A DNA stretch of 64,000 nt. It comes from Paenibacillus tyrphae (GTDB taxonomy: Bacteria > Bacillota > Bacilli > Paenibacillales > NBRC-103111). Positions 16,314 to 24,842 of the stretch are shown piece by piece (position 1 is the stretch's first letter; the number at the start of each line of letters is the position of its first letter). Both the position numbers and the translations under genes were made by a program. The DNA is taken from NCBI RefSeq assembly GCF_024158745.1, contig NZ_JAMZAW010000005.1:248001-312000 (forward strand). Reading direction: 5' to 3'. The notes beneath the pieces are model-generated. The model had not been told where the DNA came from and did no database searches. It worked only from the letters and a program-made list of their open reading frames with translations.

Positions 16314-17317
16314 ACGGCACCGGCAACCCTATTCATCCGGCAGATCAAGACGTATTGATCGACGTGCGCGGCCTGAAAAAATATTTCCCGGCGGAGCGCT
16401 CGCTGTTCGGCCGGACGACGCGGCACATGAAGGCGGTGGACGACATCAGCTTTCAGATTTACCGCGGCGAAACGTTCGGACTCGTCGGCGAGTCCGGCTG
16501 CGGCAAATCGACGACGGGGCGCAGCGTTATCCGACTGTACGATGTGACCGCGGGCGAGATCCGGTACGAAGGCCAAAATATGGCGTCGATGAACGAGAAG
16601 CAGCTGAGACCTTACCGCAGGCGGATGCAGGCGATTTTCCAAGACCCGTATTCCTCGCTCAATCCGGGGATGACCGTGCTTCAGCTAATTAGCGAGCCGC
16701 TGGAGATTCACACCGCCTACAGCCGTGCAGAACGGCGGGAGGTTGTGCTTGAACTGCTCGGCAAGGTCGGGCTGAAGAGCGAGCATGCGGACCGGTATCC
16801 GCATGAATTCAGCGGCGGCCAGCGGCAGCGGATCAGCATCGCGCGGGCGCTTGCGCCCCGTCCCGAGTTCGTCCTGTGTGACGAGCCGATCTCGGCGCTT
16901 GACGTGTCGGTGCAGGCGCAGGTTGTCAACATGCTGGAGGATTTGCAGGGCGAGTTCGGCTTGACGTACTTGTTCATCGCGCACGATCTGTCCATGGTGC
17001 GGCATATCTCGAACCGGATTGGCGTTATGTATTTGGGAAAGCTGGTCGAGGTTGCTTCCAGCGACGAGTTGTACCTGCACCCGGCGCACCCGTATACGCA
17101 GGCCCTGCTCGCGGCGATTCCGGTGCCAGATCCTAAGGTTGCGAACGCGAATAGCACGCTGCTGCAAGGAGAGCTTCCGAGCCCGCTGGAGGAGATCGCT
17201 GGCTGCAAGTTTCGTTCGCGCTGTCCGTTTGCCAACGAGCGCTGCGCCGCGGAGGAGCCGGTTCTGAAGGAGATTGCGCCGGGGCATTATGCGGCATGTC
17301 ATTCGCACGAAGGATGA
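16310..17317 (+). CDS. ABC transporter ATPase (DppF/OppF type)
   Basis: Second ATPase, 335 residues. Walker A 'GESGCGKST' lies near residue 61, the signature 'FSGGQRQRI' near 167 and Walker B '[12 protein letters not shown]' near 186. A cysteine-bearing C-terminal extension ('[14 protein letters not shown]') mirrors that of its partner. The frame stays open far upstream of the true start, but ATG 16310 overlaps the preceding stop and has GGGAGGGG seven bases before it. It completes the ATPase heterodimer of the transporter. Confidence 0.94.
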   Translation: MNGTGNPIHPADQDVLIDVRGLKKYFPAERSLFGRTTRHMKAVDDISFQIYRGETFGLVGESGCGKSTTGRSVIRLYDVTAGEIRYEGQNMASMNEKQLRPYRRRMQAIFQDPYSSLNPGMTVLQLISEPLEIHTAYSRAERREVVLELLGKVGLKSEHADRYPHEFSGGQRQRISIARALAPRPEFVLCDEPISALDVSVQAQVVNMLEDLQGEFGLTYLFIAHDLSMVRHISNRIGVMYLGKLVEVASSDELYLHPAHPYTQALLAAIPVPDPKVANANSTLLQGELPSPLEEIAGCKFRSRCPFANERCAAEEPVLKEIAPGHYAACHSHEG

Positions 17318-17393
17318 GGTTTTAGTGCTTGAAGAAGCTGGACGGAAGAGCAATTTGACAAAAGCATCAGATCATCGGAAAGGGGGACAAAGC

Positions 17394-17867
17394 ATGAGCA
17401 CAACGGCAAAGCTTTCGCAAAATACGGCCATTCTGCTGGAGCGGGCGCGCCGGTTCGGGATCACGGACGAGACACTGCTCGCCGGGCTTGCGGCAGGGGA
17501 TACGGCTGTTTTGCAGCCTGCGGTCGGCGAATGGTACAGCTATGACGAGTTTTATGCCTACGCCGATCAGCATGGGGAGGCGTTGGAGGAAGCCATTCGC
17601 AGCGGCTACCGGATGAAGTTCAATACCCCCGGCGGGGTGCAGTTTTGGCTCCAGCACCGCTTCGGGCTCGAAGCGGGCGTCGATTACGAAGTGCCCGAAC
17701 ACGGCCGGGTAAACGGACTCAAGCTTCCCGACGCGAAGGTAGAGCTTCTGCGCTCGACGCTCGCGCCGAATTGGGTCATCTTGGGGGAAGCTGCCGGCTC
17801 GGGGGAAGCCGAGTCCGTGCAGACACTTCGGCTGGTTATCCGCTCGCTGCATGAGAAGGGCGAGTAG
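17394..17867 (+). CDS. Hypothetical protein at the end of the Opp/Dpp-type operon
   Basis: Unrecognised cytoplasmic protein of 157 residues, with no membrane segment. It begins with a helical part ('TAILLERARRFGITDETLLAGLAAGDTA'), then an aromatic stretch ('GEWYSYDEFYAYADQHGE') and a central 'GYRMKFNTPGGVQFWLQHRFG'. ATG 17394 is used because AAAGGGGGACAAAGC gives a good ribosome site; a longer frame begins inside the ATPase gene. It follows the ATPase by 76 bases and is ended by a very strong terminator, so it probably belongs to the transporter operon, but no function can be assigned. Confidence 0.7.
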   Translation: MSTTAKLSQNTAILLERARRFGITDETLLAGLAAGDTAVLQPAVGEWYSYDEFYAYADQHGEALEEAIRSGYRMKFNTPGGVQFWLQHRFGLEAGVDYEVPEHGRVNGLKLPDAKVELLRSTLAPNWVILGEAAGSGEAESVQTLRLVIRSLHEKGE

Positions 17868-17907
17868 GAGCGGGTGACTTGCAAGTCCGCTCTCATGCTC
17901 TGCCGTC

Positions 17908-17951
17908 AAAAAGCGCTTGAACTCGCGGGTTCGTGAGTTCAAGCGCTTTTT
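17908..17951. terminator. Strong bidirectional terminator
   Basis: Perfect 17-bp stem AAAAAGCGCTTGAACTC / GAGTTCAAGCGCTTTTT with a ten-base loop. It closes the ABC operon. Confidence 0.93.
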
Positions 17952-18121
17952 GGCTTTCACCGACACCTTGAATGCGGTTGCAACACGTCATGCTCTTGGT
18001 TATTAGAAAAAAACGGCTTCGTTGCTCAAATAACCATTTTGTAGTAATATCAGAACAGGTGTTTGTTACCGGGGGGCGTGAAAGACGCAGCGCTTCGTTC
18101 GATTTGGAGAGGAGGACGAAT

Positions 18122-18571
18122 ATGCCGGTAATCAGATCCGAGTTGTACATAGAAGCGTCGATTGAAACCTGCTTCGATCTGGCGCGAAGCATCGACGTTC
18201 ATGCCCAATCGACTTCGCAAACGAAGGAAAGAGCGGTCGGCGGAGTCATGAGCGGGTTGATCGAGCTGGGGCAGACGGTGACGTGGGAGGCCGTCCATTT
18301 TGGCATCAAGCAGCGGCTGACCGCAAAAATAACGGAGTTTGAGTCGCCTTTTTATTTTGTGGACGAGATGGTTCGGGGGGCGTTCAAACGGTTTCGGCAT
18401 ACACATGAGTTCTGCGCCGTCGATTCGGGAACGTTGATGATTGACGAATTTGATTACACGTCGCCGTTAGGGCCTCTTGGCAAGCTGGTGGACCAGATGT
18501 TTCTGGAATCGTACATGAAGAATTTTTTGTTGAAACGAAATCTTTACATTAAACAGCTGGCTGAGAAGTAA
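18122..18571 (+). CDS. SRPBCC-family (START-like) protein
   Basis: A 149-residue protein of the helix-grip fold that usually binds hydrophobic ligands. 'SELYIEASIETCFDLARSIDVHAQST' at the N-terminus and 'FESPFYFVDEMVRGAFKRFRHTHEF' in the middle are typical of the polyketide cyclase/dehydrase-like group that Firmicutes often annotate as 'SRPBCC family' or 'cell division inhibitor-like'. GGAGAGGAGG precedes ATG 18122; the frame extends upstream but with no ribosome site. It is a single gene between two strong terminators. The ligand is unknown. Confidence 0.8.
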   Translation: MPVIRSELYIEASIETCFDLARSIDVHAQSTSQTKERAVGGVMSGLIELGQTVTWEAVHFGIKQRLTAKITEFESPFYFVDEMVRGAFKRFRHTHEFCAVDSGTLMIDEFDYTSPLGPLGKLVDQMFLESYMKNFLLKRNLYIKQLAEK

Positions 18572-18594
18572 GCCGGATGAATGCCGGACCCATG

Positions 18595-18633
18595 AAAAAA
18601 GCGGACGTTTCTGTACAAGGCGTCCGCTTTTTT
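18595..18633. terminator. Bidirectional terminator between convergent genes
   Basis: Stem AAAAAGCGGACG / CGTCCGCTTTTTT with a 13-base loop. It sits between the SRPBCC gene and the convergent gene that ends at 18664. Confidence 0.9.
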
Positions 18634-18663
18634 GCCGTTGATGATGGTGTGCCACAGGCCGGC

Positions 18664-19209
18664 TCACTGCTTGGCGTAAACATGCAGGTGCTCGATATAT
18701 TCATGCACCAGCGCTTGCAGGGCTTCCGCTTTCTGCTCGAGGCCGCCGTCTTCGCCGAAGGCTTGCCGAATCGCTTCGATGTAGGCTTGGCCCTGCTTCT
18801 TGCCCGGTGCGTACACGCAGCCGTAGTCGTCCAGATAGCTCGGCAAAAAGTAACATTCCAATACATTCATCGCCAACCGGTAGTCCTCTTGCGGATTCGA
18901 ATCCGACCAAGCCTTCAGTTTGTCATACAAGGCGCTTAGCGTAATCAGGCCGAGCCGATACGTTCTTCGCGCAAATTCAAACGCCTGCGGGTCGATCTCC
19001 TCACGCTCGAACTGCTTGAAGTTTTTTTCGTCCAGCAAATACAAAGCCCCGCCCCATTCGGAAGCAAATTTCAGCCAAAAGTCGGCATCCTCCCGTCGAA
19101 TCGCAATCGTTTGAAGCTCTTCGAACATGATATCCGGGTTAGCGGCGAGCTTGGCTTTGGCCTCCTCTTTCGGCGAGTTTCCTTCAAAATTCAGCACATT
19201 GGCATTCAC
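18664..19209 (-). CDS. Hypothetical cytoplasmic protein
   Basis: A 181-residue acidic, mostly helical protein with no signal peptide or membrane segment. 'EFARRTYRLGLITLSALYDKL' and 'LHVYAKQ' at the end are distinctive, but I do not recognise the family. It starts at GTG 19209 with GGAG seven bases upstream (AGGAGCAGTCAC). The gene faces the SRPBCC gene across a shared terminator. Nothing in the surroundings suggests a role. Confidence 0.7.
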   Translation of the reverse strand: MNANVLNFEGNSPKEEAKAKLAANPDIMFEELQTIAIRREDADFWLKFASEWGGALYLLDEKNFKQFEREEIDPQAFEFARRTYRLGLITLSALYDKLKAWSDSNPQEDYRLAMNVLECYFLPSYLDDYGCVYAPGKKQGQAYIEAIRQAFGEDGGLEQKAEALQALVHEYIEHLHVYAKQ

Positions 19210-19314
19210 GTGACTGCTCCTATCTAAGCCATAGGTTTATTCCGCGGGTCCCTGCCGTAGTTGGCGGCGGACATGCGAACGGATACTTCATTGTATCATA
19301 TCCGCATCCGCCGG

Positions 19315-19632
19315 TTAAATCTTAAACGCCAACGGCTGCGGTCGAACCGACAGTTTGACATTGCTTGGCTTATGCTGGTGCAGCAAGGTCCACATGAGAT
19401 GCCGCCCGATCGGGTTGGCGCTGTGAATAATAATTTCTTTTGCATACAAGCCTTTCTCGACCATATATTTGACCAGATCGTAGCCGCTGGCTTTGCCGAG
19501 CCCCAGATCGTGATCGAGCGACAAGATGTTAACCGGTCCGGTCTTCATCAAATCGATACACTGCTCGACCGACCTCGCCAGCGTAAAACCTTTCGGGCAA
19601 GGACGCAAGTCGTCCAAGTATACGTTCATCAT
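19315..19632 (-). CDS. Cyclic-phosphate-processing receiver-like domain protein
   Basis: A 105-residue single-domain protein: 'MNVYLDDLRPCPKGFTLARSVEQCIDLM' at the start and 'ILSLDHDLGLGKASGYDLVKYM' in the middle. This is the diverged CheY-like receiver domain found in proteins linked to cyclic-phosphate processing. The two acidic clusters (DD near residues 6-7 and D-H-D near 38-40) mark the metal-binding pocket. ATG 19632 follows AAAGAGAGG by about nine bases; an adjacent second ATG (19629) is possible. The frame is open further upstream, but that part reads through the next gene's terminator. Biological role is not established. Confidence 0.75.
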   Translation of the reverse strand: MMNVYLDDLRPCPKGFTLARSVEQCIDLMKTGPVNILSLDHDLGLGKASGYDLVKYMVEKGLYAKEIIIHSANPIGRHLMWTLLHQHKPSNVKLSVRPQPLAFKI

Positions 19633-19726
19633 ATGCCATCGCCTCTCTTTAACTTCCAGCATACGCACAGCACGGCCCGATTGCTTGGACTGCGGCACAG
19701 CGTACCGCGCCATTTCCGGCGAACGC

Positions 19727-19753
19727 CAAAAACGCCACTTGGTCGAAGTGGCG
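19727..19753 (-). terminator. Terminator of the DUF4870 gene
   Basis: On the minus strand, stem CGCCACTT / AAGTGGCG with a five-base loop is followed by TTTTTGGCG. It lies 20 bases after the stop of the DUF4870 gene. Confidence 0.75.
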
Positions 19754-19772
19754 TCCGCACACAGCGTGGCTG

Positions 19773-20072
19773 TTACCGTTCCAGCAGAACTTGAATGCCT
19801 TTGATCACGTTCCAGACCATAACGACGAAATACAGAATCAGGCTGAGCACGCCCAGGAAAATCGTGGAGGTGACCGAAATCGTCGCGATCCAGATGATCA
19901 GGAAGAAGATCAGCGAGAGGAACGGCAAGATGTGCGAGAGAAGCGCTTTTTTGGCGTGTTCGCGGACCCAGCCGTCGTTGGTAACGAAATACACGATAAC
20001 CGGTACGAGAAATCCGGCGAAAAAGATGCTGAAATAACAAAGCGATGCGATCAGTTTGCGTGGATCATCCAT
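19773..20072 (-). CDS. DUF4870 small membrane protein
   Basis: A 99-residue protein with three predicted helices ('LIASLCYFSIFFAGFLVPVIVYFV', 'LLSHILPFLSLIFFLIIWIATI', 'IFLGVLSLILYFVVMVWNVI'). It fits the DUF4870 family, whose members share the opening 'R-x-x-A-x-L-x-Y' and a charged loop before the second helix ('VREHAKKALLSH'). GGGAG lies eight bases before ATG 20072. It is monocistronic with its own terminator. The function of the family is unknown; several members respond to envelope stress. Confidence 0.8.
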   Translation of the reverse strand: MDDPRKLIASLCYFSIFFAGFLVPVIVYFVTNDGWVREHAKKALLSHILPFLSLIFFLIIWIATISVTSTIFLGVLSLILYFVVMVWNVIKGIQVLLER

Positions 20073-20303
20073 GAGGGATACTCCCTTCTTCGTATATCAA
20101 AATCCATCGATGATATGACTACTTACGTTGGATACGGCAGCCGGTTTCAGGTTCAAATCGCCACGCTGCATAGTTTCAACCGACTGGGGGACGTTTAAAC
20201 AATAAATAACATGCGCATACCTTAATTACCCAATATTAGTTAAAATGGTTCGAATTGGTCCAAATGCGATCATATTTTTTTATCACGAAAACGGTACGCA
20301 GCT

Positions 20304-20402
20304 TGTGTATAACTTTGTCCACATTATACACCCCGCCAATGGCGTGTATTCGACACTTATTAACAGAATACTCACAAGATATACACAATCTCATGTGGAT
20401 AA
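20304..20402. promoter_or_regulatory. Cluster of DnaA-box-like 9-mers upstream of sda
   Basis: The 400-base gap before sda holds one exact DnaA box on the minus strand (TGTGGATAA, 20394-20402) and near matches at 20304-20312 (TGTGTATAA), 20315-20323 (TTGTCCACA), 20324-20332 (TTATACACC) and 20379-20387 (ATATACACA). DnaA activation of sda through such boxes is established in Bacillus subtilis. Nothing else is recognisable between 20073 and 20303. Confidence 0.75.
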
Positions 20403-20410
20403 CGGAACGC

Positions 20411-20442
20411 TTGTTCTAATTTTGGGCGCATGTTAATATAAT
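20411..20442 (+). promoter_or_regulatory. Probable sda promoter
   Basis: TTGTTC (20411-20416) followed by TTAATA at 16 bp or TATAAT (20437-20442) at 20 bp. It is directly downstream of the DnaA-box cluster and 31 bases before the sda start. Confidence 0.45.
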
Positions 20443-20472
20443 TTTACATTACGGAATAAGGTGAGTTGTCCC

Positions 20473-20628
20473 ATGAAACTGATCAGTAATGAGATTTTAG
20501 TGGACTCCTATTTCAAAGCCGTCGATTTGAAACTCGAAGAAGATTTTGTCGAATTGTTGTTAGACGAGATCAAGAAGAGACAAATCAACTTAGACTTCTA
20601 CAAAGAAGGTAATGCCCAGGTCAGCTGA
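20473..20628 (+). CDS. sda: Sporulation histidine-kinase inhibitor Sda
   Basis: A 51-residue antikinase. Sda binds the dimerisation helices of the sporulation kinases and blocks phosphorelay entry when replication is disturbed. The protein reads 'LISNEILVDSYFKAVDLKLEEDFVELLLDEIKKR'-like across the two-helix hairpin, close to the Bacillus pattern 'LSDELLIESYFKA...FIELIE.EIKRR'. AAGGTGAG precedes ATG 20473. The stop codon lies within the stem of a terminator. The DnaA-box cluster upstream supports identity. With the Spo0E-like gene at 8305 this gives the window two independent sporulation brakes. Confidence 0.88.
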   Translation: MKLISNEILVDSYFKAVDLKLEEDFVELLLDEIKKRQINLDFYKEGNAQVS

Positions 20629-20643
20629 CCGGGCTTTTTTCTT
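20612..20643 (+). terminator. Terminator overlapping the end of sda
   Basis: Stem GCCC-a-GGTCAGCTGACC-g-GGGC-type hairpin followed by TTTTTTC. The last five sda codons and its stop are written within the stem. Confidence 0.85.
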
Positions 20644-20701
20644 TTATCGGGAAAATCTATGATATAATAGTTCCGACTATGACGGGTGTGGGAGAGAAAC
20701 G

Positions 20702-20965
20702 ATGGAGCGATTAACGATTGCTGTCAATGTGCCGCTTGGCTTTCACGCCAGACCGGTTTCGCGGTGGGTCAGTCTCGCGCAGACCTTTCAAAGTCACATT
20801 ACCGTGACGTTCCGGGACAAGACGGTCGACGGCAAAAGCGCGCTCGGGCTCATGGCTCTTGCCGTTCCGGGCGGGGCGGAGCTTGAGGTGTGCGCTAGCG
20901 GGCCTGACGAGAAAGAGGCGCTTGCCGCTCTCGCTAGCTTGGCCTCGCGATCGTTTTCCGCTTAA
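20702..20965 (+). CDS. HPr-family phosphocarrier protein
   Basis: An 87-residue HPr-like protein that passes phosphate from enzyme I to PTS EIIA domains. The active histidine is in 'LGFHARPVS' (canonical His15), so it is not a Crh-type protein. The regulatory serine is also in place in 'GKSALGLMAL' (Ser46 equivalent), making HPr-kinase control possible. The protein is more diverged than a typical ptsH product and no ptsI follows. Instead a PRD regulator starts 24 bases later and PTS IIB/IIC genes follow, so it is probably a dedicated HPr for this operon. TATAAT lies 36 bases upstream of ATG 20702. Confidence 0.9.
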   Translation: MERLTIAVNVPLGFHARPVSRWVSLAQTFQSHITVTFRDKTVDGKSALGLMALAVPGGAELEVCASGPDEKEALAALASLASRSFSA

Positions 20966-20989
20966 GTTTACGGCTACGGAGGCAGAAAT

Positions 20990-23098
20990 ATGTTATCCGC
21001 AAGACAGCAGAGCATATTGACGGAACTATTGGAACAACGCGGATTTGTGCCTGTGGACCGGTTTCAATCGGAGTATGGCATTTCGGCGCGGACGGTACGC
21101 CACGATCTGCTGCAGATCGAAGATTGGCTGGCCGGGTATGGCATCGGGATGGAGCGCAACCGCAAGCACGGCATTGCGCTTATCGTAGACGAGGACGGGC
21201 GGGAGAAGCTAGAATGTCTGCTTAGAGAACGGCCGGATCATCTCGATGCGGAGCGGCGGTCCCGTTGGCTTGCCAAGCGGCTGCTGGAATCGTCCAAGCT
21301 GCGTACGGACGAGGTGCAGGAAGAGCTGAAAATCAGCAAAAGCACGCTGTTGAGCGATTTGACGGAAGTCACCAGGCTGCTGGGCGGTAAAGACCTGAAG
21401 CTCGCCAGAGAGGGCGGATGGATTCGGGTGCTGGGGGACGAACGGAAAAAAAGATCGGCCTATCTCGAACTGCTGCGGCTGGAAATTACGGATGAGAATG
21501 TTCTTCGGGTCGTTCTTGGAGACCGGGAAGACCGGATGGGGGGAACGAACCTGTGGAACCCGTGGTTCTCGCCCAAGGATGCGCAATTTTTATTCGATAT
21601 CGTGCGGATGCTGGAGCGCAAGCTGAACGTCGAATTTACGGACGCGGGGTATTCGGCGCTGGTGCTTCATCTGCTGATGGCCGTCGAGCGGCTGAAAAAC
21701 AACCACCGTATTCAAATGGACCCGGAGCTGTTCGGTGAGGTGAGCGGAGCGGAGGAGTTCCGGGTCGTCCGACAGCTTGCGCTGCCGGAAATGGAGCGTT
21801 ATTTTCAGCTTGAGGTGCCCTTGGAAGAGGCGGGCTATATTACCCAGCACATCCTAGGGGCGCAAAAAGCGCAGGATGCCAAGGCCGAGCAGTCCGTTTA
21901 CGTCCAACTGGCCAAACGGATCGTCATGGAGGTGGAGCAGGAGCTGCATCGGCCGCTTCAGCGTACCGAACAGGTGGTGCACGGGCTGTCCGTCCATTTG
22001 AAGCCTGCGATGTACCGTGCCAAATTCGGGCTGCAGAGCGCGAATCCGCTGCTGCCGCAGCTGGAGCAGGAATATGCTTCGCTGCTCGACGTGACGCAAG
22101 AGGTGGTCAACCGGGTGCTGCAGGAGCAGGGGGTTTGCTTCGACCGCGATGAAATCGGTTACATCTCCTTGCATTTAAGCAGTGGGCTATCGCATGCCGT
22201 AAGCGCGGTCCGGAAACGGGTAGCGATCGTATGCAGCTCCGGCCTCGGTTCGTCGGCGATTCTTCAACGGAGGCTGGAGTCGATGTTCCCCGTGCTGGAG
22301 ATTGCCGGGAGATTCGCTTACAAGGAGCTCAGGCAGCTGCCGTTCGAGCAAATCGACGCGGTGTTATCGACGATCGAGATTCAACTGCCGCTTCCGGTGC
22401 AGGTGATTAAAGTATCGCCGCTGCTGAGCCCCGAGGACGAGAGCAGCATCGGACGTCTGCTCGGCGTATCGCCGCTGGGGCGGCCGATGGAAGCCGATAC
22501 GCTGCAGCGGGTGGGCGAGATCGTCCGTATCGTCGAGCGGCATGCCGACGTGCGCAACCGGAACCGGCTGCTGGAGGACCTCATCCATCTGCTGCAGGGC
22601 GGAGGCGTATCCGGCCACAAAGGGCTGCAGCGGCTGACCGATCTGCTGCCCGCCGGCTCGATCCTGACCGGGCAAACGGTCGAAGGCTGGGAAGAGGCGG
22701 TGCGGCTAGGCAGCAGGCTGCTGCGCGAGCGGGGAATCATCGGACTTCAGTACGAAGAAAAACTGTTTCAAATGATTGGGGAGCAGAAGCATCATTTTGT
22801 CATCGGGGAAGGCATTGCCTTTCCGCACGCGTCGCCGCAGGACGGCGTATGGGGCACAGGATTCGGCTTGGTCACGCTGGCGGACCCTGTACCGCTCGGA
22901 CCGTCGGGGCAGCCGGTGTGGCTGCTCGTTACGCTGGCCGCTGCGGACAAGACGTCGCATTTGACCGCGTTATCCACGCTGCTCGACGTGTTTGGCGATG
23001 CGGCGTTCATGGAATTTCTGAGACGGGCCGACGATGCGGCTGCCGTATGGGATCGTTTGAAGGCAAAGGAGGGCGAGACGCTTGACGCTGAAAATTAA
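20990..23098 (+). CDS. PRD-containing PTS-controlled transcription activator (MtlR/LicR type)
   Basis: A 702-residue regulator with, in order, an N-terminal HTH (about 5-60, 'ISARTVRHDLLQIEDWL'), a second HTH (about 100-150), two PTS-regulation domains with histidines ('LVLHLLMAVERLKNNH', 'VVHGLSVHLKPAMY', 'YISLHLSSG'), a GatB-like IIB domain near 405-490 ('VAIVCSSGLGSSAIL', cysteine phosphorylation site) and a C-terminal fructose/mannitol-type IIA domain near 545-690 ('EGIAFPHAS', histidine site). Phosphorylation of these sites by HPr and the IIB should set activity. The downstream IIB and IIC genes lack a separate IIA gene, so this domain may also feed phosphate to the transporter. Confidence 0.93.
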   Translation: MLSARQQSILTELLEQRGFVPVDRFQSEYGISARTVRHDLLQIEDWLAGYGIGMERNRKHGIALIVDEDGREKLECLLRERPDHLDAERRSRWLAKRLLESSKLRTDEVQEELKISKSTLLSDLTEVTRLLGGKDLKLAREGGWIRVLGDERKKRSAYLELLRLEITDENVLRVVLGDREDRMGGTNLWNPWFSPKDAQFLFDIVRMLERKLNVEFTDAGYSALVLHLLMAVERLKNNHRIQMDPELFGEVSGAEEFRVVRQLALPEMERYFQLEVPLEEAGYITQHILGAQKAQDAKAEQSVYVQLAKRIVMEVEQELHRPLQRTEQVVHGLSVHLKPAMYRAKFGLQSANPLLPQLEQEYASLLDVTQEVVNRVLQEQGVCFDRDEIGYISLHLSSGLSHAVSAVRKRVAIVCSSGLGSSAILQRRLESMFPVLEIAGRFAYKELRQLPFEQIDAVLSTIEIQLPLPVQVIKVSPLLSPEDESSIGRLLGVSPLGRPMEADTLQRVGEIVRIVERHADVRNRNRLLEDLIHLLQGGGVSGHKGLQRLTDLLPAGSILTGQTVEGWEEAVRLGSRLLRERGIIGLQYEEKLFQMIGEQKHHFVIGEGIAFPHASPQDGVWGTGFGLVTLADPVPLGPSGQPVWLLVTLAAADKTSHLTALSTLLDVFGDAAFMEFLRRADDAAAVWDRLKAKEGETLDAEN

Positions 23099-23405
23099 CG
23101 TGGTTTGCACAAGCGGTCTCGGCACCAGTCTGATGATCCGCATCCATCTCGAAGCGCTGCTTCGGGAGCAGGGGCTCCGCGCCGATATCGAGCACATGGA
23201 TGTCGCGTCGCTCGGCTTAAGTCCGGCCGCGGACTTGATCGTCGGCGCTCACCATATCGCCGATTCTTTGCCTCCCCGGCTGCTGGAGCAAGCCGAATGG
23301 ATACCGCTGGAAAATATGACCGACCGGAATTATTTGCGGACCAAGCTGATGGAAAGCCCGCGTTTTCTGGCCTGGCGGGAACGGGAGAAGGGATTGCGGG
23401 AATGA
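23082..23405 (+). CDS. PTS sugar transporter IIB (UlaB/SgaB type)
   Basis: Cytoplasmic phosphocarrier of 107 residues with the phosphocysteine in 'VVCTSGLGTSLM' (Cys9). It is of the ascorbate/galactitol class. The start is TTG 23082, which lies inside the end of the regulator gene (17-base overlap) with GGAGGGCGAGACG ahead of it. It is followed by the IIC gene with an ATGA overlap, so the three genes are translationally coupled. Substrate may be ascorbate or a related acid or polyol; sequence class alone does not decide. Confidence 0.92.
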   Translation: MTLKINVVCTSGLGTSLMIRIHLEALLREQGLRADIEHMDVASLGLSPAADLIVGAHHIADSLPPRLLEQAEWIPLENMTDRNYLRTKLMESPRFLAWREREKGLRE

Positions 23406-24679
23406 ACTGGTCGCAAATTATCAATAAAGGGCTGCTCGGCGAACCGGCCTTTTTGCTCGGGGTCATTGCCTTGATCGGGCTGCTGCTGCAGAAAGCCTCT
23501 CCGCAAAAACTGCTCAGCGGCACGATCAAAACGATGCTCGGGTATATTTTGCTGCAGATCGGGGCTTCGGCCGCCGGTTCGTCCTTATCCAATCTATCGA
23601 TCATCGTTCAGCGCGGGCTGCAAATGATCGGCATTATGCCGCACAACGAGACGATTGCGGGGCTCGCTCAGATCAACTACGGCCGCGAGATCGCGGTCAT
23701 CATGCTGATCGGCATGGCGCTTCATCTGGCTATCGCCCGCTGGACGCCGTTCAAGTACGTATTCCTTACCGGCCATCACATGCTCTTCATGGCGTCGATG
23801 CTGGCGGCTTTGCTTGATTCGGCCCATCTTCCGGCGTGGCAGATTTACGGATGGGGCGGGCTGTTCTTGGCGCTCGCCATGTCGTTCGGACCGGCGGTGA
23901 GCCAGCGGTACGTCCGGCAAGCGACCGGCGGCAGCGAGTTCGCCATCGGGCATTTTAACAGCGTAGGCTATGCCCTTTCGGGCTTGATCGCGCAGATGGT
24001 CGGGACGAAGGAAAAGAAGCCGATGCCGGAAGGGTTGAAACGGATTTATCCGTTTTTCCAGGATCATATGGTTGTCATCGCCGTCTTTACCCTGCTGCTG
24101 TTCGGCTTGTCCAGCTTGTTCGTGCCGGCCGAAGCGCTGTCCGAGATGTTTTCCGGGCGTCATCCCGTGGTCGTCGCGGCTATTCAGGCGATTTGGTTCA
24201 CGGCCGGCGTGTTCGTTATATTGTCGGGCGTGCGAATGATGCTGGCCGAGATTATTCCTGCCTTTAACGGCATTGCCGAAAAAATAGTGCCGGGAGCGAT
24301 TCCGGCGCTGGATTGCCCGGTTTTGTTCACGTACGCGCCCATTGCGGCAGCGCTCGGCTTCCTGCTCAGCTTTATCGGAGGGCTTGCCGCGATGGGTACG
24401 CTCATGGTATTGCAGTACACGGTCATCATCCCCGGCGTGATCCCGCACTTTTTCTCGGGAGGCGCTTCCGGCGTCATCGCGTATCAGGTCGGCGGCCGTA
24501 GGGGGCTGATCGTTGCTGCGCTGTGCCACGGCTTCGTCATTACGCTGCTGCCGGTCTTTTTGCTGCCGCTGCTCTCCAACCTTGGCTTCGTCCGGGCGAC
24601 GTTCGCGGACACGGACTTTGCCGTCGTCGGGCTGATTTTGAACGGCCTGCTTCGCTTGTTCGGCATAGAGGCCGGTTAA
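23402..24679 (+). CDS. PTS sugar transporter IIC (UlaA/SgaT family)
   Basis: Membrane permease of 425 residues and about eleven helices. 'MNWSQIINKGLLGEPAFLLGVIALIGLLLQ' at the start and 'GHFNSVGYALSG' and 'DCPVLFTYAPIAAALGFLLSF' inside are typical of the ascorbate-family IIC. The frame is open upstream, but ATG 23402 overlaps the IIB stop and gives the family N-terminus exactly. The operon HPr-regulator-IIB-IIC ends with a strong terminator and has no separate IIA. Transported sugar is probably ascorbate-like; uncertain. Confidence 0.93.
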   Translation: MNWSQIINKGLLGEPAFLLGVIALIGLLLQKASPQKLLSGTIKTMLGYILLQIGASAAGSSLSNLSIIVQRGLQMIGIMPHNETIAGLAQINYGREIAVIMLIGMALHLAIARWTPFKYVFLTGHHMLFMASMLAALLDSAHLPAWQIYGWGGLFLALAMSFGPAVSQRYVRQATGGSEFAIGHFNSVGYALSGLIAQMVGTKEKKPMPEGLKRIYPFFQDHMVVIAVFTLLLFGLSSLFVPAEALSEMFSGRHPVVVAAIQAIWFTAGVFVILSGVRMMLAEIIPAFNGIAEKIVPGAIPALDCPVLFTYAPIAAALGFLLSFIGGLAAMGTLMVLQYTVIIPGVIPHFFSGGASGVIAYQVGGRRGLIVAALCHGFVITLLPVFLLPLLSNLGFVRATFADTDFAVVGLILNGLLRLFGIEAG

Positions 24680-24700
24680 TACGGTTACGCTGCCTGCTTG

Positions 24701-24749
24701 AGCCTCCGGTTCATGATCTTGTGGTCATGGGCCGGAGGTTTTATTTTTT
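24701..24749 (+). terminator. Terminator of the PTS operon
   Basis: Long stem beginning AGCCTCCGG and closing CCGGAGGTT, with inner TCATGA/TCATGG complementarity, then TTATTTTTTG. Confidence 0.85.
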
Positions 24750-24842
24750 GCCGTTTGATGTGGCAAAGACTTAAACTTCCCGGTTGGAAACGCTTCACTT
24801 ATGATAAAGCTATCCAAACAACCGAAGGGAGTCGTTACAAAG

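Noticed and set aside
17274-17393. Upstream extension of the 17394 gene into the OppF-type ATPase
   Set aside because: The good ribosome site lies just before ATG 17394; the extra 40 codons overlap the ATPase gene in another frame.
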